Shown: positions 54,995 through 63,790, counted from the stretch's first letter. The stretch: DNA of 64,000 nt from Bradyrhizobium nitroreducens (GCF_002776695.1 NZ_LFJC01000003.1:4448886-4512885), one strand, 5' to 3'. The notes: generated from the sequence alone by a model not told the origin. Made by a program: numbers and translations.

Positions 54995-55474
54995 ATGAGT
55001 GACGACGTGAAGGATGCTGGCCTCGTGGCCATGATCAGCAGCATCCTCGGAGGCAACAAGCGTACAGACCCTGTTGCACCGCCGCCGCTCACCGAAGGGC
55101 CGCCGACCGTCCCGTCGAACGGAGCGGAAGCGGCGTCCGCCACCGAACCGACCCCGATCAAACAGGAGAAGCCTCCTGAAGCTGCCCCGGCGACCGTGGA
55201 GCCGGTCGAGCAGCCCGCAAGGATCGTCACGACGCGGGATGGCAAGCAGCTGCTGCCGGCCGAGGCGATCGCCGATCTGGTGCTGGGCGAGCTGCGCAAG
55301 CTGGAGGATTTTCCGGCCACCGGCGTCTCGGTCACGGTCTATGGCTACCGGCATTGGAACGCCATGCTCACCTTCGCGCCGTTCTCGACCAGCTTCCAGA
55401 ACGCGACGCGGTTCCGCCAGACCATGCCGGATATCGTCTTCAAGCTCCGTCGTTTCGTCGAACTTGAGATATAG
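54995..55474 (+). CDS. Hypothetical protein with proline-rich linker, 159 residues
   Basis: The ATG 54995 (second of two adjacent) follows CGGGGGGA. A short hydrophobic-looking start (GLVAMISSILGGNK) is followed by a Pro/Glu linker (APPPLTEGPPTVPS-like) and a globular C-terminal part with LLPAEAIADLVLGELRKLED, VSVTVYGYRHWNAMLTFAPF and MPDIVFKLRRFVELEI. The last domain is all that looks folded. No family is recognised. It is 60 bases upstream of the Gre-like gene and may be cotranscribed with it. Confidence 0.65.
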   Translation: MSDDVKDAGLVAMISSILGGNKRTDPVAPPPLTEGPPTVPSNGAEAASATEPTPIKQEKPPEAAPATVEPVEQPARIVTTRDGKQLLPAEAIADLVLGELRKLEDFPATGVSVTVYGYRHWNAMLTFAPFSTSFQNATRFRQTMPDIVFKLRRFVELEI

Positions 55475-55534
55475 TCCGGGACAATCCGCGACGCGTGGCG
55501 TCGCCACCCCGAAGAGTTCGACAGGATTTTCGAA

Positions 55535-56017
55535 TTGAGCGTCGCCTTTACCAAGGAAGAAAGCGCCGAAACCGCGTCCGAGACGCTGTTGCCGGATCGC
55601 CCGATCTCGCCGCATCCCAACCTCGTGACGGAAGCCGGCCTGCAGGCGTTGCAGACGCAGCTTCGGCAGGCGCGCGAGGCCTATGAAGCCGCGCAGGCCA
55701 TCGAGGACGTCAATGAGAAGCGCCGGCAATCGGCGGTGCCGCTGCGCGATGCCCGCTATCTGACGGAGCGCCTGCGCACCGCGCAGGTGGTTCCCGATCC
55801 AGTCGGAAGCGACGTCGTCGCCTTCGGCAGCACCGTGACCTTCAGCCGCGCCGACGGCCGCGTGCAGACCTATCGCATCGTCGGCGAGGACGAAGCCGAC
55901 CCGAAGGCGGGGACGATCTCGTTCGTCGCGCCGGTGGCGCGGTCGCTGATGGGGAAGGCGGTGGGCGACGTCGTCGGCGCGGGCGCGCAGGAGATCGAGA
56001 TCCTGTCGATCGGGTAG
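55535..56017 (+). CDS. GreA/GreB-family protein
   Basis: The 160-residue protein has the C-terminal FKBP-like Gre domain: VVPDPVGSDVVAFGSTVTF, VGEDEADPKAGTISFVAPVA, ARSLMGKAVGDVV and the end EIEILSIG. The N-terminal coiled coil (LQALQTQLRQAREAYEAAQ) is shorter than usual and the tip acidic pair that activates RNA polymerase cleavage is not obvious, so it could be an atypical Gre or Rnk-like regulator. The start is a TTG after ACAGGA; there is no in-frame ATG near it. Confidence 0.85.
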   Translation: MSVAFTKEESAETASETLLPDRPISPHPNLVTEAGLQALQTQLRQAREAYEAAQAIEDVNEKRRQSAVPLRDARYLTERLRTAQVVPDPVGSDVVAFGSTVTFSRADGRVQTYRIVGEDEADPKAGTISFVAPVARSLMGKAVGDVVGAGAQEIEILSIG

Positions 56018-56039
56018 GGGCCGGCGCGACAAGGATTGC

Positions 56040-56144
56040 GTGGCAAAGGGCGCTATCGACAGGAGCAGTGTCATTCGCCTAATGCATGATCCGCAACTGC
56101 GCGAGGCCGTCGTCTCCGCCAAGCAAAGCCTGATGGTCGGATGA
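56040..56144 (+). CDS. Possible 34-residue peptide coupled to the next gene
   Basis: A GTG after AAGGA opens a 34-codon frame (AKGAIDRSSVIRLMHDPQLR, then EAVVSAKQSLMVG) whose TGA overlaps the next ATG by four bases (ATGA). This arrangement often marks a leader or translationally coupled small gene. It could also be chance. No family is recognised, and the evidence is position only. Confidence 0.35.
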   Translation: MAKGAIDRSSVIRLMHDPQLREAVVSAKQSLMVG

Positions 56145-56818
56145 GACGGTTTCTATCTGGAGCGTTGCCGTTCTACGCGCTGGCTGGACTGGCCATGTGC
56201 ATGTACCTCGTCCTGTACAGGACGAGCCTTTTCGACCTGAACGCCATCGTCCATGGCGCGACCGGGTCGGCATGGTTTCCGGCTTTCATGTTCGTCTGCG
56301 TGCTGCTGGAAGCGGTATTCCCGTATTTCGGCTATTTTCCCGGCACGGCCCTGATCCTGATGTCGGTGGCGCTCAGCCCGAAGTCCGTGGATGGCTCCGT
56401 CTTCGTCGCGGCGTGGCTCGCCATCATCGTGGGTGCCATCGTCAGCTACGGACAGGCGCGTTTCTTTCGGCCGTTCCTGCAGCGCGTCGCCTCGAAGGCG
56501 GCCCTGCGCCGCTGCGAATCCCTGTTCGATGCCTATGGCGCTTACGCGCGCATTGCGCTGTTCGTTCATCCCAACGCCAGCGCGATGTACTTCACCGCGC
56601 TCGGATTGCTCGGCCGCAATCTGACGCGAGAGCTCGCCTATCTCTGCGCGGGGGCCGCGGCCGCCGTCGGCATATTGTTCGTCATCGTGACCAGGCTGGT
56701 GTCGTCCGTCGGCCCCACCGATGATGGGGAATTGCAGCTGTTGCTCGCAGCAGCGCTGGTGGCGATCGGCACCCTCGCTGGTCTCTACACGGTGTGGCGG
56801 ACCGGGCGGGCGGTGTGA
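56141..56818 (+). CDS. DedA/VTT-like membrane protein
   Basis: The 225-residue protein has about six hydrophobic segments (YALAGLAMCMYLVLYRTSLF, WFPAFMFVCVLLEAVFPYFG, VFVAAWLAIIVGAIVSYGQA and others). The central text LLEAVFPYFGYFPGTALILM and GAIVSYGQARFFRPFLQRVA matches the entry loop of DedA/SNARE-associated (VTT) proteins, proposed lipid scramblases. It is a divergent member of the family, so the assignment is moderate. The start follows the possible peptide's overlap. Confidence 0.6.
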   Translation: MRRFLSGALPFYALAGLAMCMYLVLYRTSLFDLNAIVHGATGSAWFPAFMFVCVLLEAVFPYFGYFPGTALILMSVALSPKSVDGSVFVAAWLAIIVGAIVSYGQARFFRPFLQRVASKAALRRCESLFDAYGAYARIALFVHPNASAMYFTALGLLGRNLTRELAYLCAGAAAAVGILFVIVTRLVSSVGPTDDGELQLLLAAALVAIGTLAGLYTVWRTGRAV

Positions 56819-56835
56819 CGCGGCGCCCTCTCCAC

Positions 56836-56959
56836 CGTCATTGCGAGGAGCTCGTGCGACGAAGCAATCCAGGCTGCCACCTTGGAGAGATTCCGGATTG
56901 CTTCGCGGAGCCTGTCATCGGGCCGCGCTTCGCGCGGACCCGTTGGCTCGCAATGACGA
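56836..56959. repeat. Palindromic repeat, family D
   Basis: Ends are CCGTCATTGCGAGGAGC and GGCTCGCAATGACGAAGG, with inner GAAGCAATCC and GGATTGCTTC pairs. Related to copies at 7340-7387 and 11437-11468. It lies between two convergent genes. Confidence 0.8.
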
Positions 56960-56971
56960 AGGATCATCGCC

Positions 56972-57745
56972 CTACGCCTCCGGCAGCTCGACGCCCGTCA
57001 GCTTGCTCAATCTGTCGATGAGCTCGTCCTGAAATTTCGGATCGGTCGCCTGCTTGGCCGGCTGCTGCTGCGCCAGATGATGCCAGTAGCGACCCGACAC
57101 CAAGGCGGCGGGATCCTCGCTCGCCGCGAGCCAGCTCTGTGTCCGTGCCCCCGTCGCGATATCGACCGGCGCACCTGCGCCGCCCATCTTCGTGCGCACC
57201 CAGCCGGGATCGACGGCGTTGCAGAGAACCTTGGGCCAGCGCCGCGCCAGCGCGAAGGCCAGCGCGACCACGTGCAGCTTGCTCTCGGCGTAGGCCGTGC
57301 CTGCATCCCAGGGACGCCTGGTCCAGTCGAGGTCATCGAGCGAGCCTTCTCCGCCCCGGTGCAGGCCGCTGCTGAGATACACCAGCCGGCCGGGCCGTTC
57401 GATCAGCGCCGTCAGCATGTAGGGCGCAAGCGTGTTGATGGCCAAAGTCTCGGCATGGCCTTCCGCCGTCGCGCCGCGGCCGGGCCGGGTGTAGACGCCG
57501 GCGTTGTGGATGATCGCATCCATGCGCCCGATCGCGTTGACCTGATCGGCGATAGCCTTCGTCTCGGCCGCGCTGCTGAGATCGCCGACCGCGATCCCCT
57601 GGGCTCGCGATCTCAGCTCGCCGAGCGCGTTGCCGCGGTCGGCCGACCGCGCGTGCAGAACCACGCGGTGTCCCTGGTCGAGCAGCGATTGCGCCGCCGC
57701 CCGGCCGAGGCCGTCGGTGCTGCCGGTGATGAAGATGGTCGCCAT
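56972..57745 (-). CDS. Short-chain dehydrogenase/reductase
   Basis: The 257-residue protein has the NAD(P)-binding TGSTDGLGRAAA at residues 8-19, NAGVYTRPGRG, and the catalytic YAESKLHVVAL with a preceding Ser in LSSGLHRGG. The ATG at 57745 follows AAGGAGA. It is monocistronic. The text is close to the protochlorophyllide reductase-like/retinol dehydrogenase type SDRs, but the substrate is unknown. Confidence 0.92.
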   Translation of the reverse strand: MATIFITGSTDGLGRAAAQSLLDQGHRVVLHARSADRGNALGELRSRAQGIAVGDLSSAAETKAIADQVNAIGRMDAIIHNAGVYTRPGRGATAEGHAETLAINTLAPYMLTALIERPGRLVYLSSGLHRGGEGSLDDLDWTRRPWDAGTAYAESKLHVVALAFALARRWPKVLCNAVDPGWVRTKMGGAGAPVDIATGARTQSWLAASEDPAALVSGRYWHHLAQQQPAKQATDPKFQDELIDRLSKLTGVELPEA

Positions 57746-57896
57746 GCGGTTCTCCTTGGATATTTCAGGGCGCACTCTACGATGCCCGCCGCGGCAAGGT
57801 CGCCCCAGGGTGTTGCATTCCGATCACATACAACCAGCCAAAAAGCGATAAGCTCACGCCCAATTGCATGACGTCTAGGATTCGTGGGGGACGCTG

Positions 57897-58670
57897 ATGA
57901 AGAAGTTCCTGCTTTCCGTTGCAGCATTTGGAATGGCCTGCACGAGCGCCGACGCCGCCGATCTTGCGGCGCGTCCCTATACCAAGGCGCCGCCGATGAT
58001 CGCCGCCGTCTACGATTGGAGCGGCTTCTACATCGGCGTCAACGGCGGCGGCGGATCGAGCCGCAAGTGCTGGGATCTGATTTCTCCCGGGCTCGGCGTC
58101 ATCGTCCCCGAAGGGTGCCACGATGCCACGGGCGGCACGGCCGGCGGGCAGATCGGGTTTCGGTGGCAGTCCGTCAACTGGGTGTTCGGCATCGAAGGCC
58201 AGGGCAACTGGGCCGACTTCACGGGCGATAACGTGAGCACGGCGCTCTTCCCGCCCACCGGTCTTCGCAATCGGTCCCAGATCGAAGCGTTCGGCCTGAT
58301 CACCGGGCAGATCGGCTATGCCTGGAACAACGTCCTTCTCTACGTGAAGGGCGGCGGCGCGGCAGTGGCCGACAAATACCGAACCAACGACGTCGTCACC
58401 GGCCTGGCATTCGATCGAGCCAGCGAAACGCGTTGGGGCGGCGTCATCGGCGGCGGTCTCGAATTCGGCCTCGCTCCGAACTGGACGCTGGGCGTGGAGT
58501 ACGACCACATCTTCCTCGGCCATCGCGATGTCACCTTCACCGGGACGGGCGCTTTTGGCGGCGTGGCTGCCGGCGCCTTTACGCGCAGGGAGCGTATCGG
58601 CCAGGATGTCGACATTGGGCTGGTGCGATTGAACTACCGCTGGGGTGGTCCCATCATCGCGAAATACTGA
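57897..58670 (+). CDS. Outer-membrane beta-barrel protein (Omp31/Omp25-like)
   Basis: The 257-residue protein has a signal peptide (FLLSVAAFGMACTSADAAD) and an eight-strand barrel with the typical start YDWSGFYIGVNGGGG. Alternating aromatic/glycine strands include WVFGIEGQGNWADFTG, WTLGVEYDHIFLGHRDV and the C-terminal LVRLNYRWGGPIIAKY ending in an aromatic-rich strand. Rhizobiales encode many paralogous proteins of this type. A GGGGGAC ribosome site precedes the ATG. It is alone on its strand; function is structural or porin-like. Confidence 0.9.
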   Translation: MKKFLLSVAAFGMACTSADAADLAARPYTKAPPMIAAVYDWSGFYIGVNGGGGSSRKCWDLISPGLGVIVPEGCHDATGGTAGGQIGFRWQSVNWVFGIEGQGNWADFTGDNVSTALFPPTGLRNRSQIEAFGLITGQIGYAWNNVLLYVKGGGAAVADKYRTNDVVTGLAFDRASETRWGGVIGGGLEFGLAPNWTLGVEYDHIFLGHRDVTFTGTGAFGGVAAGAFTRRERIGQDVDIGLVRLNYRWGGPIIAKY

Positions 58671-58744
58671 AGCGGGGCGCCACTGGCGATGCCTGCTGCG
58701 CTGTGCGGGCCAGGGGCTATCGCTGGGATGACTTCCTTGCGGCC

Positions 58745-58878
58745 AACCTTCGAGACGCCCGCCGGTGGCGGGCCCTCAGGATGAGGACTGGGTGCGCGGC
58801 ACTCCTTTCAACGAGCACCCGTGTTGCTTAGCCTCATCCTGAGGAGACCGCTGAAAGCGGTCGTCACGAAGGACGAGG
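58745..58878. repeat. Palindromic repeat, family C (two arms), in the 58671-59183 gap
   Basis: The left arm is ACCTTCGAGACGCCCGCCG through GGCCCTCAGGATGAGG; the right arm begins CCTCATCCTGAGGAGACCGC and ends CGAAGGACGAGG. It matches 40021-40151 closely. The rest of the gap (58879-59183) includes GCCGGTGTTTTGCCCGACG, text that recurs between genes in related genomes, and no gene that I can support. Confidence 0.8.
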
Positions 58879-59183
58879 CGCGCGTTCAGGCCGCGCCAAA
58901 CGCCCTATGCGTAGCCCTATTGTGCGGGCTGCTGTCCCGCCGGCTGCCTTGTGCCGAGACGAAGTCGTGCCGGTGTTTTGCCCGACGCGGCAAATCGACG
59001 AGTTCGGGAAAGACGTAACCCCTTGATCCGACTGGCGTCGGCTACTGTGCATGGGGTTGTTTTCGCAATTTTTGCCGGAGCGCGAGCAAGACGCCCCGGT
59101 CCGTCGACGCTCTTCGAGCTATGCCGGACACGCTTCGCAATCATTGGGCGTGGCTGCGCCACGCGAAGCCTTTTGGCGAAGCG

Positions 59184-59258
59184 TGGTGGGCGCACAAGGG
59201 ATCGAACCTTGGACCTCTCCCGTGTGAAGGGAACGCTCTCCCGCTGAGCTATGCGCCC
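59184..59258 (-). tRNA. tRNA-Val (anticodon CAC)
   Basis: On the minus strand the molecule starts GGGCGCATAGCTCAGCGG and ends TGCGCCCACCA, with the CCA encoded. The acceptor pair GGGCGCA/TGCGCCC, the D arm AGCTCAGCGGGAGAGC and the T arm with GGTTCGATCC are intact. The anticodon loop TTCACAC gives anticodon CAC for the valine codon GUG. Confidence 0.95.
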
Positions 59259-59419
59259 GGGACCATCATGCAGACGGCCGGACCTGTTCGGCCGGCCGAC
59301 GCATTGGAGCCCGCGATTTAGAAGTGCGGGCTTGAGGTGTCAAGTTTCCAGGTGGCTCGAAGCCGGAAAAGCTTGCGGCAGCCACGCGGCGCGTGACGGA
59401 AAGGCCGGTTTTCGGCCGC

Positions 59420-60712
59420 CTACGCGCCCTGCTGGCGGGCGCGGGAGGCGTGGGCCTGCAGCGCCCGGATCCGCTCGGCCAGCGTTCCACCACCCTCGGG
59501 CAGGCTCGGCGTTCCCTTGGTCGCGGCGTCGTTGGCCGGACGGGGCGCCGGCTTCGGCGGCTGGCCGGCCTCGGCCGCGAGCAGCGCCTCGATCGGCGAG
59601 TTCGGGCCTTCGAGCTGCATCGCGAGCTTGGCCACCTCGGCGGCGATGTCGTTGATGCGCTCGCGCAGCAGCGCATTCTCCATGCGCTCGGTCGCCCAGG
59701 AGCTCTCCGCCTGCTGCTGGATCGCGTTGATGTCGCGCTGGAGCTTGGCGCGCTCGTCGCGGGCGGTGCGCAGCTGCTCCTCCAGTGCGGTCTTTTCCGC
59801 GCGCAGCTGCTCCATCGCGGCCGACGATTTGCCGCCGCTGAGGCCCGCGATCTCGACGCGCAGCTCCTTGATGGTGCGCTCATTGCCTTCATTGGCCTGG
59901 CGCAGCTGGTTGTTCTCGTACTCGCGCTCGGCGAGCAGCTTGCCCTGCGTGGCGAGGCGGCCTTCGAGGTCGGCGACGCGGCCCGACAGCATCTCGGCTT
60001 CCTTCACCTGCAACAGCAGCTGGCGATCGAGCTCGGTGACGCGCTGGCTCAGATTCTCGACCCGGCCGCGGGCATCGCCGAGCTCACGCGAGGCGGTCTC
60101 GGATTCGGTGCGCTCCTGCGCGAGCCGCGCCTGCGTCGCGGCAAATTCCTTCTCGGCATCGCCGACGCGGTTCTTCAATTCCTCGATCTGCGCGCGCACG
60201 GCGACCAGCTCGACCTGGCGGCTCTCCGCCATCATCGAGCGGTCGGACAGTTCGGAGTTGATCTTGGCGAGCTCGTTCTGCTTGTCCTTCAGCGCGTTCT
60301 CGGCGGCGCGCAAGGCTTCCGTCTTGGCGTTGAATTCCTCTTCGGTGGCGCGGAGCTGCTCCTTCACCGCCTTCTCGCGCGCTTCCAGCGCGAAGATCGT
60401 GGCGTTCTTCTCGCCGAGCTCGATCTTCATGCGGTTGATGGCGTCGCTTTTCTTGCCGAGCTCGGCGAGCTGGCTCGTGGTCTTGTTCTTGAGCTGGTCG
60501 ACGCTCATCTCGAGCCGCCGCGCCGACATGGCGAATTCGGCGCGGAGCTGGTCCTTGTCGGCCTGGATCTCCGCCATCGACAGCGGCGTTGCGGCCTCGA
60601 GCCGGCGCGTGGTCAGGCGCACGGCGCGGTTATGCACCAGCGGCACGATCGCGAGCCCGCACAGCATCGACAGCAGGAAACCGATCGCCAGGTACATGAT
60701 CGGTTCGACCAT
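59420..60712 (-). CDS. Membrane-anchored long coiled-coil protein
   Basis: The 430-residue protein has one N-terminal membrane segment (PIMYLAIGFLLSMLCGLAIV) and then about 300 residues of continuous coiled coil rich in Glu/Lys/Arg/Leu, for example ELGEKNATIFALEAREKAVK and RVTELDRQLLLQVKEAEMLS. The C terminus is a Pro/Ala linker (EAGQPPKPAPRPANDAA) followed by a short helix. It has the look of a septation or envelope scaffold conserved in Rhizobiales, but I do not recognise its family. The ATG follows GGGAG. It stands alone. Confidence 0.75.
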   Translation of the reverse strand: MVEPIMYLAIGFLLSMLCGLAIVPLVHNRAVRLTTRRLEAATPLSMAEIQADKDQLRAEFAMSARRLEMSVDQLKNKTTSQLAELGKKSDAINRMKIELGEKNATIFALEAREKAVKEQLRATEEEFNAKTEALRAAENALKDKQNELAKINSELSDRSMMAESRQVELVAVRAQIEELKNRVGDAEKEFAATQARLAQERTESETASRELGDARGRVENLSQRVTELDRQLLLQVKEAEMLSGRVADLEGRLATQGKLLAEREYENNQLRQANEGNERTIKELRVEIAGLSGGKSSAAMEQLRAEKTALEEQLRTARDERAKLQRDINAIQQQAESSWATERMENALLRERINDIAAEVAKLAMQLEGPNSPIEALLAAEAGQPPKPAPRPANDAATKGTPSLPEGGGTLAERIRALQAHASRARQQGA

Positions 60713-60831
60713 GGGCCAGAACTCCCAAGCTTAAGGAAAAATTCACCAACGACCATGCCATGGCGGGCCGGCAAAAAGCCAGCCCCGCTCTGTCGTTAAC
60801 CTTGATCCGTCGCTGGATGGAGCAGGGGAGC

Positions 60832-61437
60832 CTAGAACGGGTTCCAGGTCGCTCGCGGGGTGTATTTGAGATAGCCGATATTGGCGCCCAGCCGCAGGCC
60901 GAGGCCGGAGCGGATCGGCACCAGCACGATGTTGTTGGCGGTGAGCGCCGTCATGCCGAAGCCGCCGATGATGTAGGCCGAGCCGTCGAGGCCGGCGAAG
61001 CGCTGGTAGATCGCGTTGGTGGCGGGCAGATTGTAGACCAGCGTCATGGTGCGCGCGCCGTCGCCGCCCCAGTCGAAGCCGAGCGAGGGGCCCTGCCAAT
61101 AGACCCTGAGGTCGCCGGCGTTCTTGGTGTAGAGCGTGCCTTCGCCGTAGCGCAGGCCGGCGACGAACGCGCCGGAACCTTCCTCACCCAGGATGTAGCC
61201 GTTGGGCAGGCCCCATTGGCTGATCGCCTTCTCGATGATCGAGGCTAACCCGCGCGAGACGTTGCCGAAGAAGCGGTGCCCGGCACCGACGAGCTCGTCG
61301 GGCCCGTAGGTATTGGGCGTCGGGGTCCGCTGCGGCGGTGGCAGATTGGGCGGCGGTGCCTGCTGGGCCGAGGCCGGCACGATCCAGCCGACCATCGCGG
61401 CAAGCGCGAGCGCAGCAAGGCGTGATGCGAAAGTCAT
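60832..61437 (-). CDS. DUF1134 periplasmic protein (EipA-like)
   Basis: The 201-residue protein has a signal peptide (LAALALAAMVGWIVPASAQQ) and the DUF1134 domain: EGSGAFVAGLRYGEGTLYTK, YWQGPSLGFDWGGDGARTMT, VYNLPATNAIYQRFAGLDGS and the end LGANIGYLKYTPRATW. EipA of Brucella, the characterised member, is a periplasmic protein needed for envelope integrity. It is divergent from the YHS gene and preceded by an AGGGG ribosome site. Confidence 0.9.
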   Translation of the reverse strand: MTFASRLAALALAAMVGWIVPASAQQAPPPNLPPPQRTPTPNTYGPDELVGAGHRFFGNVSRGLASIIEKAISQWGLPNGYILGEEGSGAFVAGLRYGEGTLYTKNAGDLRVYWQGPSLGFDWGGDGARTMTLVYNLPATNAIYQRFAGLDGSAYIIGGFGMTALTANNIVLVPIRSGLGLRLGANIGYLKYTPRATWNPF

Positions 61438-61528
61438 AAAAGAACCCCTGGTACCGAATCCGGTTGCTTCCTTAACCTGACGCCAACAGGCACGGTCCTA
61501 GGTTGCGCCGGATGTCCCCTCGACTCGG

Positions 61529-62062
61529 ATGTTATCCGCAGCAACTATGACGGCACAACGGCAGGAAGATAGCCCTTTGCGCCCCGGAATTGCCTTGATC
61601 GGCCTTCTCGTCTGCCTGCTGTCGGGCATATGGCTGACCGGCTCGGGGGCGCCGGCGGAGGCTGCCACCACCGAGCGTGTCGTCGTCAACCGCTTCACCG
61701 GCGTCGCCATCGAGGGCTTCGATCCCGTCGCCTATTTCGTCGATGGCCGGGCGGTGCAGGGGACGGCGGAGTTCGAGGCGAACCTCTGGGGCGCGGTCTG
61801 GCGCTTCCGCAACGAGGGCAACCGGGCCTCCTTCCTGACCCATCCCGAGGTCTATGGTCCGCAATTCGGCGGCTACGATCCCGCCGACATCGCCCGCGGC
61901 GTCACCATCGCCGGCAATCCCCGCTTCTTCGCGATCGTGGCGCAGCGGCTTTACCTGTTCAGCCGGGAAGCCAATCGCGATGCCTTCGCCGCCGATCCTG
62001 AGCGGTTCCTTTATGAAGTCGGCAAGCGCTGGCCGGCGCTCCTGGAACAGCTCGGTCAGTAG
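61529..62062 (+). CDS. YHS-domain protein with N-terminal membrane segment
   Basis: The 177-residue protein has a membrane or signal segment (GIALIGLLVCLLSGIWLTGS) and a YHS domain: TGVAIEGFDPVAYFVDGRAV, ANLWGAVWRFRNEGNRASFL, and HPEVYGPQFGGYDPADI. YHS domains bind metals; the exported form is of unknown role. It ends 7 bases inside the convergent cysQ gene. The upstream ribosome site is weak; an ATG at 61547 is an alternative start. Confidence 0.88.
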   Translation: MLSAATMTAQRQEDSPLRPGIALIGLLVCLLSGIWLTGSGAPAEAATTERVVVNRFTGVAIEGFDPVAYFVDGRAVQGTAEFEANLWGAVWRFRNEGNRASFLTHPEVYGPQFGGYDPADIARGVTIAGNPRFFAIVAQRLYLFSREANRDAFAADPERFLYEVGKRWPALLEQLGQ

Positions 62063-62871
62063 CGGCCTACCGCCTGCGGGTCGCCCCAGGCGATGAACTC
62101 CGGGATGATGAAGCCGCTCGCGTGCCGCTCGCCGAAGCGCAGCTCGCCGCCCTTGCCGTCGGTCACCCGGCCGCCGGCCGCGGTCACGACCGCCGAGCCG
62201 GCCCCGACGTCCCATTCACAGGTGGGCCCGAAGCGGGGGTAGATGTCGGCGCTGCCTTCGGCGATCCGGCCGAATTTCACCGCGGAGCCGCAGGTCTTCC
62301 GGACGGCATTGGGCCTGTCGTCGATGAACGCCTCGCTCCTGGGATCGCCATGCGAGCGGCTGACCGCTGCGATCCAGGGCTCGCCGTGTGCCGGCAGCTT
62401 GCGGGTGTGGATCGGCTCGGCCGCGCCGATGGTTGCACCGTCAAACCTGACGCGCTCGGCGCCGCGGCCGACGATGCCGCGCCAGATCAGGCCGAGCGCA
62501 GGCGCGCTGACGATGCCGAGCAGCGGCACGCCCGACGTCACCAGGGCGAGGTTGACGGTGAATTCGTCGCGGCCGGCGACGAACTCCTTGGTGCCGTCGA
62601 GCGGATCGATCAGGAAGAAGCTGTCCTCGAACGGCGGGGAGGCGAGCTGGGCCCGTTCCTCCGAGAGCGTCGGGATGTCGCCTGCGAGCTGTGCCAGGCC
62701 CTCGGCGATGATGCGGTCGGCGGCAAGGTCCGCCTCGGTTACCGGCGAGCTGTCCTGCTTGGAATCGACCCGCATCGCCGCGCGGTTGACGGCAAGGATC
62801 GCCTCGCCCGCCTTTACCACCAGCGCGGTGAGCGGCTCCATCAAACGGGATGCGGCCTCGGCGTCGATCAT
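62056..62871 (-). CDS. cysQ: 3'(2'),5'-bisphosphate nucleotidase CysQ
   Basis: The 271-residue metal-dependent phosphatase removes the 3'-phosphate of PAP in sulfate assimilation. The inositol monophosphatase-type motifs are present: SPVTEADLAADRIIAEGL, PTLSEERAQ with the acidic metal ligands, IDPLDGTKEFVAGRDEFTVN and the C-terminal CEWDVGAGSAVVTAAGG. The ATG at 62871 is used in place of a GTG two codons upstream because it follows AGGTGAGG. It converges with the YHS gene with a 7-base overlap. Confidence 0.92.
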   Translation of the reverse strand: MIDAEAASRLMEPLTALVVKAGEAILAVNRAAMRVDSKQDSSPVTEADLAADRIIAEGLAQLAGDIPTLSEERAQLASPPFEDSFFLIDPLDGTKEFVAGRDEFTVNLALVTSGVPLLGIVSAPALGLIWRGIVGRGAERVRFDGATIGAAEPIHTRKLPAHGEPWIAAVSRSHGDPRSEAFIDDRPNAVRKTCGSAVKFGRIAEGSADIYPRFGPTCEWDVGAGSAVVTAAGGRVTDGKGGELRFGERHASGFIIPEFIAWGDPQAVGRY

Positions 62872-63070
62872 CCTCACCTGTGTGCCTCATTCGTCAGCAA
62901 GTCTCGCCCCCTCGGTTGATTCGCCCGCAGCCCTTTATGGCCGCTTCGAACCTATCGCAAGCTAGCTGCCGCGGGCTGGCGAATGTTAGAACCGGCAGCA
63001 TCCGTCAAGCATGCGTGATTCGCGGCGTCCCGCGCCGTGCAATTCCAGGAACCCTCCAGGACCCCTTTAT

Positions 63071-63724
63071 ATGTCTGACGCCTCGTCGCCCGCGACCGCT
63101 ACTACACCCGATATGCTCGAACTCGCGGCACTGTTGTGCTCGCGGGTCTGCCACGATCTCATCAGCCCTGTCGGCGCCATCGTCAACGGGCTCGAAGTGC
63201 TCGACGACGATCCCAAGCCCGAAGACCGCGAGTTCGCGCTCGACCTGATTCGCAAGAGCGCCAAGACCGCCTCCGCCCGGCTCCAGTTCTGCCGTCTCGC
63301 CTTCGGCGCGGCCGGCTCCTCGGGCGCGCAGATCGATCTCGGCGATGCCCAGACCATGGCGAAGGGCCACATCGAGGACGGCAAGTGCTCGATCACCTGG
63401 AATCTGCCGCGGCTGCTGCTGCCGAAGAACCGCGTCAAGCTGCTGCTCAACATGCTGGTGGTGTCCCAGCACACGATTCCGCGCGGCGGCATGCTGACGA
63501 TCGACCCGATCGGCGAGGGCGAGACGATGAGCTTTCGCATCACCGCAACCGGACACAATGCGCGCCTGCCGCAGAACATCTCCGAGCTGCTGAGCGGCGA
63601 GCGGGGACCGGCCGCGGATGCGCACGCGATCCAGCCTTATTATACGCGGCTGCTGGCAGAGGCCTGCGGACTCACCGTGAAGCTTGCGCTGGAGGGCGAA
63701 GCCATCACAGTTACCGCTTCGTAA
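63071..63724 (+). CDS. chpT: Histidine phosphotransferase ChpT
   Basis: The 217-residue protein passes phosphate from the CckA kinase to CtrA and CpdR and so controls the alphaproteobacterial cell cycle. The phosphorylated His is H28 in LLCSRVCHDLISPVGAI, the dimerisation helix typical of the family. The degenerate ATPase-like C-terminal domain contains NRVKLLLNMLVVSQHTIPRG. The ATG 63071 starts the conserved region; the frame is open 20 codons further upstream. It precedes cheA by about 200 bases. Confidence 0.92.
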   Translation: MSDASSPATATTPDMLELAALLCSRVCHDLISPVGAIVNGLEVLDDDPKPEDREFALDLIRKSAKTASARLQFCRLAFGAAGSSGAQIDLGDAQTMAKGHIEDGKCSITWNLPRLLLPKNRVKLLLNMLVVSQHTIPRGGMLTIDPIGEGETMSFRITATGHNARLPQNISELLSGERGPAADAHAIQPYYTRLLAEACGLTVKLALEGEAITVTAS

Positions 63725-63746
63725 ACAGCGCGACGCGCTCGGTCTC

Positions 63747-63762
63747 TTAAGCAAATCTTTAC
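63747..63762 (+). promoter_or_regulatory. Possible CtrA binding site
   Basis: TTAA at 63747-63750 is separated by 7 bases from TTTAC, one mismatch from the CtrA full-site consensus TTAA-N7-TTAAC. It sits between chpT and cheA, both plausible targets of the CtrA network. Confidence 0.3.
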
Positions 63763-63763
63763 G

Positions 63764-63790
63764 AGGCGCTTCGGCTTGTCCGGAGCGCCT
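63764..63790 (+). terminator. Hairpin after chpT
   Basis: The stem AGGCGCT and AGCGCCT (extended by TCGG/CCGG with one G-T pair) encloses a 5-base loop 40 bases after the chpT stop. The T-rich tail is interrupted (TTATCTCTTTGTTGG), so termination is plausible but not certain. Confidence 0.5.
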
